Source of the DNA: Reticulitermes lucifugus
Taxonomy: Eukaryota; Arthropoda; Insecta; Blattodea; Rhinotermitidae
Direction of reading: 5' to 3'
NCBI GenBank assembly: GCA_026260175.1
Contig: JAKCWW010000685.1
Span: 32,618 to 96,617, forward strand
DNA length: 64,000 bases
Under the pieces are notes generated by a model, which saw only the letters and a program-made list of their open reading frames with translations, was not told where the DNA came from and ran no database searches. Numbering within the stretch: the first letter of the stretch is position 1; every line of letters begins with the position of its first letter. Below are positions 22,831 to 36,032 of this stretch, one piece after another. The translations under genes and the position numbers were made by a program.

Positions 22831-23599
22831 CTCTATGTTACGTTATTAGTTTGCCAGTTTGGCTCTTTTTTGCTTCTATTTTCTGTCTGTCTGTCTGCCT
22901 TTCTTTCTTTCTTCCTTCCTTTTTTGTTACATATTGCTGTGTCAAGACAGGAGTTAACGTTATTTCCAGTTTGAATATTTATCACATTTTATAATGCCGT
23001 AATTGCCACGTTTCCCAGATGTTTAAAATGAAAGTGATGAGTGTGAATTGCATATGGAGAATTCTGAAGCTTATTTTCATCTTCTGTTCTGTAGTACTAC
23101 GGTTTGTTGATGTACGGTTTTTGCACTTAAGAGCTCAATTATTTTTCGGCTTGTCGGTTTATGCAAATTATCACAAAGTTGGAAGTATCTTGATTATACG
23201 ACAGGCCGCGGAGGGTATGCAGTCTACAGTTTTAATGTTATTGGGTCCATAACCTGCTTAAATGGGGACAATTTAGATAAGTCCATCCGTTCAGCTGCTG
23301 AAAGGACAAGTCTCTCGCTTTGTTAATTCAGCACTGTAATTCGTATGTAGATGGGAAATAACTGCAAGAAAATTCTTTGTAATCTTGCTGAGCAATTTCG
23401 CAAATATAGTGCCCGGCATTTTCAGTCTCTTACTGCCTGGATTCAGACCATCGTTAGTAATAAAAATATTTTATAGTTCCCTAGAAAATAACCATAGTAT
23501 AAAAAGATACGATACGAGGTTTATGAAGCCATGAAGACATTTTCGTCGGATACACTGTGTGGGGTAGGTAGGATACAGAGTGAGGGTGAAGGACAAAGT

Positions 23600-23665
23600 G
23601 CGGCAGTTACTGTTTGAGAAACTGGTAGTTGTTCAGCATGCCAAGAGTTTATCATTTGTATAAAA
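23600..23665 (-). mobile_element. LINE 3' UTR fragment
   Basis: The plus strand TTTGAGAAACTGGTAGTTGT TCAGCATGCCAAGAG matches the antisense of the post-ORF end. Confidence 0.45.
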
Positions 23666-23905
23666 ATTTAGTCAGAAGTCCTGAAGGTATGAGACGTCTT
23701 ATGTTCTCTGGCACATATGGGAATGTTTGAAATAAGTAGTCATTACGGGCGTGAACTGGATTCAGCTAGCTCAGAAGATAGTCTTGTGGATATGATAATG
23801 AACCTCCCGATTTTATTAAGGGCGCAGAATTTCTTCGCCAACTAGACCACTATTAGCTGCTCCACCATATCGTTAGACAGACTAATGATAATTACTTTGT
23901 AGTCT

Positions 23906-23922
23906 GTGTGTGTGTGTGTGTC
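23906..23922. repeat. (GT)n microsatellite
   Basis: CTGTGTGTGTGTGTGTGT, about 8 units. Confidence 0.9.
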
Positions 23923-26900
23923 GTACAAAATGAGAAATATTGGTGACAGATCCCCTGTAAAATTGGTGCTGATTTACTTATTCATGAATCAGAAGAGATT
24001 TGTAACTAGTGTTATTTATATGCGTATGGACTGAGTTATGAGACTTGAGGGGAGTTCCGAATTGCCAAGAATGAAGCGTCATTTGACGTTTAGACAATAG
24101 CGCAGTGATGTGTTTCCGATAACCCAGATATTCGGCAGCTCGAAACTTCGTAGAATGATGACTAGAAGCAGGTCTAAGTAACGACTGATCAGACAGACGG
24201 GCTGTCAACTTATTTCAGACGTATTTCCTTTCTCTATATTAGAACAAATTTGTTTCTGGTGCGTTTAATACTTCTAGCTTCAGCCCTGTCAGTTGGCTCA
24301 GTATTATATTCAGAGGGCTCAGCTTAGTTATAATTGTCATTGGAGTTCAGATCCACATTTGCTTGCTGTGAAAATTATCGTTAACTCTTGGTTTTAGAAA
24401 TCTATGTTTGATTTGTGATTAAATGACTGTGTGTTAACCGCTGAGAGTTACGGCGTCAAATGAGCTGAATATCTATGAATAATGAATCGAATAGTGTTTT
24501 GAGAAGCGGCCGTGACTTGTCTTAATATTTAGACCCAGCATTTGCCTACAGGGACCGATAAAGAAACACAGGATATTCAGTCTCCGGTCAGGTTTTTGGC
24601 ACCTCCCAAATGTCAACAAAATCGTTACTGCTGTATCAGCCCACCTACTGGGTGCGACTTCAGAAATGCCTCCGTGGTAACAGCCTGACTGTAACAGAAG
24701 TCATAATGTTTATGCAGCAATGAAAGGTTTTTTCAACTAGTAAGTGACGCTGTAAAACACGGCTAAATTTAATTTTGAGCGCGATTTATAGAAAGTGGTG
24801 ACAGAAAGAAGGCACATTTTGTGAATAGAGTTGAGTATCAGTGTGAGTGCAGCTCCTGATGATGGGCTTGCAGACCGTTCCGTGCAGACTTGCAGAACTC
24901 CCTAGACACCCAGGGAGGACCATGGTCCGTGATATTAGTTATTCCTCAGTTTCTTCCGGCATAAAACGGGACCGTATTTTGAATTATCCAACCCGAGAAG
25001 ATTAATTCTTGTCTTGGTTTTTATAAGGTCGTCGAGGGGAATGCCAGCACATATTTCGAAATTGGTCACAGCGGATTTCCTGCTCATCAATCATAAGTAT
25101 TTTCTTGCTAACGCCAAATTTCCCATTCAGCGCCACATACCCCTAGCAGACGGAGGTGCGTTGTGGGATTATCATTCACAATTTGGGTTTGGGAATTACC
25201 CGCTATCCTTGCGTGATATGTTTTCATCAATTTCCCAGTCAAATTCGGTGTATTACCGTAAAATATCCAACGAGTGCGATAAAACAGACATCATAACATC
25301 TAGTTTATTTCTGTAATTCACAATGTCTGTCCACCTGTCATGCTCTGTATCTCGGAAACAATGACGGTGGAAAAGCGTAAGTGCGGAAATTCGTTTTGGG
25401 AAGGAAAACTCAGAAAAATCGTTATCGTTGCTGTTAATAGTATTTGCAAAGAAAATCATCGCTCGGGGGAACCAAACTAGTTCCGTTATTACAATATGCT
25501 GAAAACCCAAACTAGAGCTATGACTAGGATTCGGAGTGACGACACTCTGCTAGATACGGGGGAAGGTTATCGCACAGAGAGACGCAAACTTCTCTCAATG
25601 GGAAACAAAACTAGGCCCGTTGCTAGGATATGGAGAAACCCCACACAGACACTTCCTATCAAGCTCCGGGGAAACATATAGCTCAATTTTAGCGTCATTG
25701 CTGGGTTGCGGAAGAAGAGCAATTTCTTCAGCGCAGATTTTTCTGCCCTCTCATGCTATGCTCATGCTACCCCGTACTAGAATCGTTGGTATCATACTGG
25801 GAGGCCTCCACTCTGGGAACACCCAACGCACGATTATGGCACCATTGCTGAGGAGAACTCAAATTATTGCCCTTCAAATGGTATTGCAGACGGTCTGCAA
25901 AGCCACGCTAGTGCCACATAATCGATGCGGTTAGAACCCTGTCTTTAAAAACTGAGGAATCATTCAGGCAACGTCTGAAGTTTCTTCGTACAGGTACTGG
26001 TTGTGCCAGTCCTCGGTGTCCAGCATTTGCAAATCACAAACGACAAAATAAATCCATTCCGGTCTTCCAGAGGTAGTAAGTATGATCACTGTGCTGCCCC
26101 GTAGATTGCTATGTCGTTACATTATCATCTGCAATCGAGTGAACTGCCTGCAGCTAACTGCAGTGTAGTATCCAGACCACCAGCCTTGTATTTCATCCCT
26201 TTTCTTCCTAAGAATAAAATTCCAATGGAGCAGACGCCCCTCCCTAACCTTACTAATACCATTCGTAACACTGTCTATAACATCGAATTTAATACCGAAT
26301 GACGGAATTAAATTCGTATTTCAACGCCAGTCATGTCATTTAATTCAAATTAACATTCTTTTACTTAGTTTCTGCCGACTTCTTCCGCCTCCTAGTCTGG
26401 GGTCAGGGGTACACAATGTGTAACGATGTGATAACTGTAATATTAACCGCCCCAAAGCAACGCGCGGCCGAACATGTGAGACATAAAGGGCCTCCAGGTT
26501 CTTCGCCCTAAAAGTGGGCCAGCACTGCGTGGATACTGGCAAGCATTCGTTTGGTCACCGCCGGTGTTCGCTTGTGCTTGTCAGAACTTCATTCCAAATG
26601 CTATCGTCTTCTGCTTGCATTACCTTTTGTTTTCTAGAACATCGTCGCATTTATCGGTGTTTGGTGGAGTTTGCTTGTGTTTCCGAGAACTTGCTTAGTT
26701 ATACCAGGGTCTGTTCTTGTTCTCCTGCGTTGGCTAGAACTTTGTCCTGACTTCCAGTGTTTGTTCGCGTTCGCTAGGACGTTGTCGTAACTGCCAGTGC
26801 TTGTTCGCCTTCGACTCTATTTTCTATGATTTTAATAAGGTGCTTAATTCCTCCCATGCATACTTGTACAGTTTTAGTGATGTATTTTTAAAAACGTGTG

Positions 26901-27004
26901 CTACACATTTCATAGAAGAGGGCGCTCCCTATGTGCTGCTATAAATTAAAAACCTAATCTCCAGTCCGGTCACCGAAAAAAGTGGCGGAAGCCGTAACGT
27001 TTCT

Positions 27005-27145
27005 GATTTGTATTCGGGAGGTGTCCGGTTCATATCTTGGTTGGGATGTCGATTACCCTGGCAGGTGTTCGTGGTTTTCCACATTACCCCCAGGTACATT
27101 CCTTCAACTGGGCCACGACCTTCCCCTTCTATGTCTAGGCCTAAT
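27005..27145 (+). mobile_element. Probable SINE fragment (family F)
   Basis: GGTGTCCGGTTCATATCTTG GTTGGGATG looks like a worn B box and T arm. It is followed by GTGGTTTTCCACATTACCCC and TCAACTGGGCCACGACC, a tail style seen in other insect tRNA SINEs. The 5' half is not recognisable. Confidence 0.45.
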
Positions 27146-27611
27146 TAATTAGTCATTGTTAGTTGTGCGGAAGGGAGGCCTGCGAAACCAAACGTTCGGT
27201 GTGTTAATGCGGCGCACAGAAACAACCTGTCCCAGCCAGGAGTTTGCAGCAGTAGCTAGTCACTTTACAGCCGGGGCAATCTCGACTCATGTTCGCATTG
27301 AGCTTTATGAACATTGGCTTGTAAGCTGAAAGCGTGGTTTTTAGGCAGATATATATATATATTACACTACTGTGCCTGCATTTATTACGAGGCTTTTTAC
27401 CCGTCACTTATCGACCATAAATTTGATTTTATTAAGTGCAGACTAAACAAATCGACGCCTTGAACACTAACAGCGACGGGCCTGCTTGTTTTAGTGCTTG
27501 GCTGAAGTGCTTGGTATTTTATAGCGTTTCATCCACCTAACAAAACTCAGACAAGATGTGTTTATTTTCGGAGAGTGTGGCAGCTGTTACTGTCAGCCTA
27601 AATGTGCAGTG

Positions 27612-27811
27612 TAAGGAAGGAAGGAGGGGGGAAGTAAAGAAAGGAATAAAGGTAGTAATGAATGAAAAAATTGGTACAGAATAGGAAAGGGAGGAAGTCA
27701 GGAAGTTAAAACTAAGGTAGGAAAGGAGAAATGACGGAAAGAAGACAAGAAAGAAAATATGAATAAAAAAGGGAGGAAAGAAAGAAATAAAGAAAGTGAA
27801 GGAAGTAAGAC
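27612..27811. repeat. 200-bp purine-rich tract
   Basis: The plus strand is overwhelmingly A and G (GGAAGGAAGGAGGGGGGAAG at the start, AAAGAAAGAAATAAAGAAAG near the end) with only scattered pyrimidines. It looks like a decayed GGAA/GAAA simple repeat. No coding sign. Confidence 0.8.
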
Positions 27812-29574
27812 ATGTGGGTATGAGGAAATAAATGTATACAGTCGTACAGAACTGCAGGATTATGTTGTTACGGAGACTTAGATAAGAGTAAATATTTTAA
27901 GGTTGTGCATTCCGTGCATTGTTCTGATGATTTATGGTCAGTATGTGAATAGTGGTGTGCATTCTGTTGGTTCAATCAATTGACTAACGGTAAGTAGTAT
28001 ATATGACTATGTTTATGTATGAAGTATGTAAATGCTCTTTAAATGCAATATTCAGACTTTATATTGAATATTTTGTAAGCCTGCTCCAAGAATATGGAAA
28101 TGATTTGTACGTCAGCAATCTCCCTAACACCTCTGGCTGTCCACAGTTAGCTCCACAGTTCGAATTTACATAATTAATGACGTCACGACCCAACTCTACT
28201 TTCAATATTAATTAAAATTCAGAATCGCACTTAACCTTTATGTTTATGGAATACAGGTTCTTCAAACCAGACTTAGAGGGCCACTTTGCAATAATTAATT
28301 TATGGGGCACTTCTTCCATCAGTGTAACAAAATGCGGTTGTCTCTTCTCCTCTAACTTCGTTTGTATTCTCCATTCTGTAACTGAAAACCAGGTTCAGAG
28401 TCCAGGAAAGCTGCCCCTTAGATTACGTGAAAATGGAAGTATTCTGAAATTCGAGTTTGATATAATAGGGGGCGCAGGTGTCTATCGATGCAGCTGTGTC
28501 TTTCTCCTCAATTGGAAACAAACCCAATGTCTTTTAAGATTCGCTTGTTTCTATCCACTGGCGACACTTCTTTACGCGAAACCAGGCCATTTGCAACGTT
28601 ACGTTCGGACGAACTCAAAATTCGCAGATCCGTAGAATTTATCAGTCATGATACTGTATCCTGTGTAAAGAGACTGATGGAACGGTTTTAGTGTGGCAAA
28701 TTTAGAGACACCGCTGCGGGAACAGAGGCTGCATGGGTGAATTTCACTATTTGGACATCCCTGTTACAAGGAGAGGCGGTCTGTCGGAAGAGATTTGGTA
28801 TCTCTGTGCGTGTTGAAGTTTATGATGAAATCTAACGCATTTTTTTGCACAGTTCTCTTTAGGTGTAATAAATTGCGGTCACACGAAAGAAGCAAAATGC
28901 GATATTGAAGAAAGAGCAAGAATATAGACGATTTGTTATTCAGGTCATCTCCCCCGCATCTATATCAAGTTATTACAGTGCCATTTTACAGGATTATTTG
29001 CTCGTAACTGCCTGGGCACTTCTTATGCTGGCTGGAAGTTACAACGCACAGAGCACGCTTTTACTACCACTCAGTGTAATGGAAGGTATCCACTGCCGAG
29101 CTCCAAAATCGGACGCCTATAAAAATGTTGTAAAATTACCAAGAAACGATAATGTAACATGATTGATGGTTACATGGTGTTGCGTATAAACGCGGTACTG
29201 TATATTCTTTAGTCACAGCATTGTGCCCTGTTTCGTAAGGGAAGCGCCATTGCTGCTTGCTTCTGAAACAGAATCTTTGATCAATTAAGCCACTTCACTT
29301 GCTGGGTGATTTTCGTCGCCAGAACGAACTTCAGCATGCACACTCTGTGACTGTGTTGGTTTATACGAGTGTGGTCGGTGTTCCACACCACGGGAATAAC
29401 ATACAGATTGAGGGCGAAAAGATCGTCTGGGCGTAAGGGGAAGGAAAGAACACGACTATGTACACGACTGCAGAGTAGAGGTCTTCATAATTTGTGCCTT
29501 GTTTTCTAATAAAATTTGGGTGACAAAATTAATAAGAATATGTGGATAGGCCGTGGGGAGATGAGACGTGATAC
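27812..29574. other. Anonymous DNA
   Basis: A 131-codon frame at 28240-28635 has no recognised similarity and no splice context. Nothing else seen. Confidence 0.5.
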
Positions 29575-29705
29575 GACACGTAGAGGAAAGGTACATTTGG
29601 GAGATCTTGTGGTAAATGGGATAATATTAAAATGGATCTTAAAGTAGCAGTGTGATGATCTGGACTAAGTTGAGCTAGCTCGGTTTAGAGATTAGTGGCG
29701 GACTC
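29575..29705 (+). mobile_element. LINE tail fragment
   Basis: GGGATAATATTAAAATGGAT at 29618-29637 is the nucleotide signature of the WEDNIKMD motif. RGKVHLG before it and a DDLD..ELARFRD..WR region after it follow the family order in mixed frames. Confidence 0.7.
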
Positions 29706-29794
29706 TCGTGAGCATGTCAGTTAACCTTCTATATAATGTAAGGAATGAGATCTGCGCTCTTCTGGGTTATTATGGAGCGTAGAGTGGTAATTCT

Positions 29795-29838
29795 GTACTG
29801 AAGTTTCGGGACAACCTGTCGGTCCCATCTTCAAGGGT
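29795..29838 (-). repeat. Related hairpin module, GAAGATGGGACC/GGTTGTCCCGAAAC
   Basis: On the minus strand CTTGAAGATGGGACCGACAG and GTTGTCCCGAAACTTCAG form a hairpin (GGGACC-GACA-GGTTGTCCC with a bulge) ending in CGAAAC. The surrounding 89-codon open frame (29721-29990, PLKMGPTGCPETSVQ) is a by-product. Confidence 0.4.
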
Positions 29839-30514
29839 AAAGAAGTCCAAGAAGAAAGGAAAGTTTTTGCGAGCTTATTTGAACTGTGCTGCGTGTGAAT
29901 GGTATCTGTAGGCTCAGTTTCCAGTCGAGGTTCTGATGTGTAATCCGATGTATGCGGTTCGTCCGGCAGGGAGGACGGGCTGTGAGCCACATTCAGGTCG
30001 TGTCAGCAGGCTCCTTCTGTATCACACAAATAAAGAAATTGCTCTCTTAAATGTAAATTCACCGCAGAAACGAGGTTTTCTGTACTTGACCAAGATTTAT
30101 CTGCGCATTCTTCACGCTCAGAATTGCAGACGGAACTCAGTTTTAACTGAACATCTTTTCCCTCCAGGAGACGAGCATTCAGATTACATTTCCATCTGTC
30201 ACGAAAGATTCGCCCCTGCATCTGTGGTGCTTGTTTTATGCAACAACAGTTTCTCAGCGTTATGTTATTTCTTTTCCGCTGTGTCGATATGCACATTATG
30301 ACAAGTTTTACTTTATTTTCGGTATTTCCTGCGTTTCTAATATTTGGCCCTATTGCTTTATTTTTCGAATCATAAAACACTCTTCGTATTTTGTGTCATT
30401 TGTGTGTGTGTACGTGCGTGCGTGCGGCGAGTAGGTGGCACGAAAGTAACAGAAGCTTCAAGAAACTACTTAATTCAGTGCGAGCTTTTCTGAACTCGGC
30501 CGTGACCCTTCCGG

Positions 30515-30592
30515 TTCCTCAAAAACGCGGAATTCTTTTAGTAGCTGAGTGACTCTTATCTTCCCTGGAAGGACTCTGCTCCATGGAGGTAC
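30515..30592 (+). mobile_element. LINE 3' UTR fragment
   Basis: CGGAATTCTTTTAGTAGCTG AGTGACT, then GGAAGGACTCTGCTCCATGG AG, matches the sense post-ORF end. Confidence 0.5.
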
Positions 30593-33103
30593 AAAAATTT
30601 TCTTTTGTTTTATACCTATCTAAGGTTTCTTCCAGAAATAGAACACAGTGCGGTCATTCAAGTGATCTAGAACTAGGGACACGCATGTAGTGAAGGAAGA
30701 TTAAAAGTAAGTCTGCTATGACTTCCATAAGAGATACGGATAGAGTTTGGTGCCCCGCTCTGTTATTCTGCTTCTAACACACGCAGAATTTTATGAGTGT
30801 CAAAATAAAAATCTGTGCTGAATTGTGATGTATGAAAATTAACTGACCTTGAAGAGAATTATTAGACTTTCCGAAATTCGTAAAATAATATTTCAGTGTA
30901 GCCTTCATGCGGAAGAGAGTTTGACAGTTTTGATATTAAAGTTAGCAGTGGTGGCATGTCATAAGCGTATATGAATAAATATAGACGTTAAGTGGTTAAC
31001 AACGTAACATTTGATGTAATTTCTCTCATATTTGTATGCAGGAATGTACACGCGCAATTACTGGCTATAGCTTGTCTCGCTGACAAACTTGCATTTCATG
31101 ACAACGTGACGATTCGTACTGGTAGTGCAGCCACAGCCAGAGCAAATTTAGACCATAGATATAGTACGTTACTACAGTTGCGGTCTCTCTATGCCCCGTT
31201 TCTTACGAAATGTAATAGCGGTTTGTATCAATAGAAGTTTTATGTTTGCCTAGCTTTCGTGGAAGAAATGAGAATTGAATGCGAAGTTTCAGTCGGGAAA
31301 AGTTAATGAAGAATTAGGGAGAAAATATTAATATGGATTTAAGGGAAAAAATTTGTGAGGGAGTCGATGGGAATATGGACCAGTGCGGGCTCTTTTGGAA
31401 ACATTAATGAAACTTCGAATTCCATAAAATGCGCGAAATTTATTGACAGTCCGGGAGACAACACACTGCTTAACAAAAAAAACAAATTTGCTCCACGAGT
31501 TTATAAACTTAATGTTGTATTTAATATGGATTATGAGAACCCCTGACAAGCGGTCGAAGACGATGAAATGTGTTAAATGCCTACTAACTCCACACCTTTG
31601 TAAAGATCTGTATTTTTCTCTTGGGACGAAAGACCAAATTTGACACGCGTAAAACCCCAGCAAATTTTAGTGGATGGCATCTTTAGCGGTAAGGAATTGG
31701 AATGACAGTAGAATGTAATCGGCTGAAGGTACTTTCTTTACCGATTTTATGATTTTCCAGGAGTATTTATTTACACGTGTTGGCTGTCATTATTAGTTTC
31801 CGAAATGCAGAACGTGATGGAACAATGGACTAATGGACCCTGTAAATTCCGGGATCGATGGGTTTTCACTAACTCTAGCTGCGGCCCTAAGTAGGGTTTT
31901 CTCCGAGCATTACTAAAGTTTCGTTTTTTTCGGACATGCGATGTCTAATTTTCGAAATAGGCACGCAATGCCCCATCTTCTAAATACAGAGGTTATCTTT
32001 CGTCTTTTGTTGTAGACTGAGCACCGCAGCTGTGAGGGGTTTTCGCGGCCTTCTATGCGATAAGGCTGCCGTGCTCTGGCCAACGGTGAAAGATACTTCC
32101 ATAGAATGAAATCAATAATTTTCCCGAAGTTGCCTCTCCAAGAGGAACAGTTCTGTATTGCATTTTTACGACGCGCCGCTTTGGAGGAAGAGGATAGGAC
32201 GGACGGACAGACTAACACACGGCACTTTTATATGTATACACACATAGAGGTACATGAATTATAGGAATATCATAGAACATATATATAACTGGTCAGAAAC
32301 TATGAATATTTATAAACATGGGGATGATTTTTGGAAACAAGTACCCCGACGTTTTGTAACAACACAGACTCGTAATGTCAGTGGCAGACAAGTTTCTGCA
32401 GTATATGTGCTTTACGAAATGCTACGAGCGCTGCTTGTATGTCTCCTTTGCTAATTTATTTTGGTATACTTTATGTGCTAGACAGCATGACGTCACTGCT
32501 GCGTTATTTCACAGAGTAGTCGGGGAAGTCTGTTAATAAGGCGGCATTCTCTTTCATGCTATTGAGAGCGAGGCCTTTTACCTTTCAGAAGTTGGTCGCC
32601 CTGACATCTGCGTCTGGCCGGCATTGTCTGTTCCTGCATTGTTTTATACTGACTGGTGGTATTAGTGGACGCTGCGTTGTCCAATAGGAAGACATGAAAG
32701 TGGGACGTCAAGCCGATTTATAGCGGCCCCTTGTACAAGCAATATGATTAAAATTTGGTATGAATTTGTAGCTAATAATAGACTGTAGGGCCTGCTGAAA
32801 TAATAGTTTACAGTTTCTTATGGCACACATCTAATGCTTGTCAGTGCGTGTACGTTACATCCACACGCATCTATAATAAGCGTGATAAACAACAACAGGA
32901 AAATTGAAGGAATTGTATACCATCACAGTACCCTTAATTTTAACATGTCATATTTATTTCCCTTATATTTTCTACAGAACTTGATATACAGTAACACAAT
33001 ATGCGTAGTTGAAGCAATCCAAAAGGCTAAGCGGTAATTTTGTACCACGTTTCTAATATTATCCTTCAAGACTTTTTATTTAAAATTTAACCTATCGCTG
33101 TTT

Positions 33104-33124
33104 ATTATTATTATTATTATTATT
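33104..33124. repeat. (ATT)n microsatellite
   Basis: TTATTATTATTATTATTATT, about 7 units. Confidence 0.9.
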
Positions 33125-33608
33125 TAGATTTTGCTAGGCATAAAATTAAATTATTATTTTTTAAATGTCTTTAAGAAAATTTGCCGTTCTGCTCTTGTCG
33201 ATTTTACGCAATATGCTCCCTGATGATGTTGATGATGATGACCAATGATGGTACCGTGGAGTGGTTCGCCTAATTTATTATAACGTAAAAATAATTCGTT
33301 ACTTAAGCTACTGATCCAAGAAATTTTCAACGAACTGTCTTTCAGAGTTTTGGAAAGACATTTTGTGTGTTTTTCAAATGCTGAGAGTTTTAGAATGGTA
33401 GGCATAGCAAGTCTGAGAACATTACATCGATTGTTGTTACGTACGTACGCAGACGCTCAGTGCGTTAATTGACTATGCTTTTCTTGCTGATTGGTAGCCT
33501 GCTTTCTTTGTATGGGCGAGACTAATGTCCCATTTCAGATCTAAACTGAAACGTTCATTTCGCCGTTTGTTCTTTGGTTAATTTCTGACACAGAGGCGAT
33601 GGGAGACA

Positions 33609-33632
33609 CACAAACACACACACACACACACT
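33609..33632. repeat. (CA)n microsatellite
   Basis: CACAAACACACACACACACA CAC, about 11 units with one AA interruption. Confidence 0.9.
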
Positions 33633-34094
33633 TAGACGGATATGATGGTGCCCAACGCCCAACTTATTGAAAGATGACTGGCATATAAGAAAGCAGGTTC
33701 GGCCTCATCGTGTCATCTTCTGGTTGTGGCATCCTGTCATCCACGTGGACAGAACGAATTCTTTCGAAACATCGGTATTATTTTTGTTTTAAATTATTAT
33801 GTTATTATGCAGTAGTTGTATTTCTAGCCTGTAGACTAGGTAAGAGCAGGCTTTTTCGAAACGACGGTACTGTTCGTATTACTCCACAACAGCGCACGAA
33901 AATATGAGGTAATGAAGTTGAAGTTGTGTTTCTGTTCGACTAAAATTCTGTTTGCCTTCCCAAAGAGCAACTAACAAAGCTTCCATTTGTTAATTCCTGT
34001 CCTCACCCCGAAAGCCGTGTCCTCTGAATTCCCATTGACAATTACCAGTCTAATTCTGCGGCTAAAGTGTTAACTCGATTATGGAACTGAATGT

Positions 34095-34370
34095 AGGATA
34101 GTATTGAGAGAGGAGCAAGCGGGGGGGCGGGAGGTATGTTGAATATGAGATGAGAAGAGGATCGAAAAGGGAAGGAGAATCAAGACTTCTATGACGTGCA
34201 AATGCAATGGGTTTAGGGATGTGACAAGAAAAACATGATGTATGGAGGCTCAGAGTAGGCGGAAGAAGAAGCCAAGAGACAAGATGTAAGAGGAGGAAAG
34301 GAAATGCGCATATCACAGAGGAGAAATGAAGATATATACGAGTACGAAGAAGTAGGGAGGCACTAGGTTG
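34095..34370. repeat. Purine-rich stretch
   Basis: The plus strand is enriched in G and A (GAGGAGCAAGCGGGGGGGCG at 34111, GAAGAAGAAGCC, GAGGAAAGGAAATG). A 104-codon minus-strand frame (Ser/Leu/Pro-rich) is the expected by-product of a pyrimidine-rich template. Confidence 0.55.
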
Positions 34371-35014
34371 CTGCATGATTAGAAAGACCTGAACTGTATG
34401 AGCAGAATTGTCAACTGTCCAGATTGCAGTTTCAGTGGATACAGTGCAGCGCAGTGTAATGCAGTGTGTTGTTGTTGGCGCTGGGCTTCATTTCATATTC
34501 CGTCAGATATCGGAAACAAATTGACCAACGCCGCTAACAGTCACAGAGTTTATACAGAATAAAAACACATGACGATGCTTTCCCATTTATTAGGAAAATA
34601 TTGAAGGAACGTGCCGAGGCTGAATTTGTTTAGATTTGAAATGACATGTAGCTGCTGCCTGCCCAAAACATGACATGCAATTGACTGGGGCAGTCAGCAA
34701 TATGCGATTATGCCTTCACATGTTGTAGCATTATATGTTCATTTTTATTCTATGCTGATTATGCTGATTTATTGGATTAAACATATAAATAAGCCTAGCA
34801 CAAAGTTGGACACACATTCATTACTTCTCGCTAGTACGTTGGTACGAAGAGCAAACTAAGTACATTCATGCACATCGCTTCACCAGTTTGCAGCGAGTAA
34901 CTGAATCGTGTTTTGTCACGGAATGTCCCGGTGGATGCCGGAGTTTTCTCCGGTAAAGCTGCCATGTTCAGGGACACAATAATAGAGACACATATATTAA
35001 CCATTCAACGAAGG

Positions 35015-35341
35015 TCTTATACCAGGGGTGGCCAAACCGCTGCTCGCGAGCCACATGATGCTCTTTGACATATAATGGGCTGCTCGCGGAAATATGTTGG
35101 CTGAGCTCCTTTTTGCATTACAATTCATATAAAAGGTAAATAAAAAATTTTCAAGCTTTATAATTATGAGAATCCACTGGATTAAAACGTAAGTTTAATG
35201 TTCGTGATTTTTGTAACAAAATGTGTATGTAACAGTAAAAACGTGTGTGTAATATTTGTTCATGTCTTGCGGCTCTCAAACATCTGAAGTTTATCTATGT
35301 GGCTCTTACGTTAAGCAAGTTTGGCCACCGCTGTCTTATAC
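35015..35341. mobile_element. Non-autonomous hAT element (MITE) with perfect 8-bp target duplication
   Basis: The element spans 35023-35333. It starts CAGGGGTGGCCAAACCGCTG and ends AGCAAGTTTGGCCACCGCTG, so its termini are inverted repeats (CAGGGGTGGCCAAAC against CAGCGGTGGCCAAAC on the other strand). TCTTATAC flanks it exactly on both sides (35015-35022, 35334-35341). Eight-base duplications and CAG...CTG ends define the hAT superfamily. At 311 bp it has no transposase and must have moved in trans. Subterminal GGCTCTC/GAGCC-type words repeat near both ends. Confidence 0.93.
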
Positions 35342-35820
35342 CATGTATTGAGTGAGTGAGTGAGTGATATAGGTAAGTAGATAAAGGGCAAATGGTTTTG
35401 TGGTTATTGTTAATTTTAAGTTGCATGCCCTTATGTGGCTGAGGAAAGTGCCCAGGACTGGATTTTTGTGAAGACTGCAGTGAACCTTCGGATTTCGTGT
35501 TCATCTGGAAATTTTTTGACTGAGAGAAAGAACTGTTGCAAGGAGTTGCCTAGGTAGTTAGCCACTGCATTTTACTTAGAAGGATGTAGGCGTGCTCCCA
35601 CTTCTAAATAGGCAGGCACTTAGAACAGTTTATGACTGGTGAATTGACGTACTCTGACCTTCTGTGGAATTCGTGACAAATTCTGTATAGGGCACAGAAG
35701 TTGAAATCTTCCATGTTTTATAACGTACCTAGGTTACGGCTAGCTAAAGGTAAAAAAGATAGTATCTGTGTTGAATTGAGCATCACGCCATGAAAACGTG
35801 TGGGAGAGTGGAGGTGTAGC

Positions 35821-36032
35821 TCAATGCATTCTTAAACCCCGCCAAGAAGGCGGAGATAGGTCTGCTTCACGCCACAACCCCTTTATCTCCAGGAAGAGAG
35901 ATCCCGTTACCCGTTTCACACGAGTCTGGATAAGTCCCAGATCTGATCTGAACGCTCTACAGGAGAACATTTTCTTGCACCATCCGGGAATCGAACCCTG
36001 ACTTCTTGGTCGAGATGACAACTAAAGTGGAA
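35821..36032 (-). mobile_element. SINE-A-type copy lacking the first part of the head
   Basis: On the minus strand the B box (CAGGGTTCGATTCCCGGATG) is followed by CAGATCTGGGACTTATCCAG and GTAACGGGATCTCTCTTCC. The A-box side is very diverged (CTCGACCAAGAAG). Open frames on both strands here are by-products of the repeat. Confidence 0.75.

Larger units (their letters stand above)
22850..27004. other. Anonymous DNA
   Basis: Begins with a pyrimidine-rich simple stretch (22880-22927). Contains one LINE 3' fragment and a GT microsatellite. Frames such as 25014-25316 and 25620-25934 have no recognised similarity. Confidence 0.5.
30600..34090. other. Anonymous DNA
   Basis: Several small frames; ATT and CA microsatellites; GGACGGACGGACAGAC at 32196-32211 may be the end of another GACA-type repeat. 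33045-33070 faintly resembles the LINE tail core. Confidence 0.5.

Noticed and set aside
24855-24890. CCTGATGATGGGCTTGCAG as another hairpin module
   Set aside because: No pairing stem and no GAAAC word follow.
33218-33250. CTGATGATGTTGATGATGATG as another hairpin module
   Set aside because: It is a GAT simple repeat without a stem or GAAAC word.
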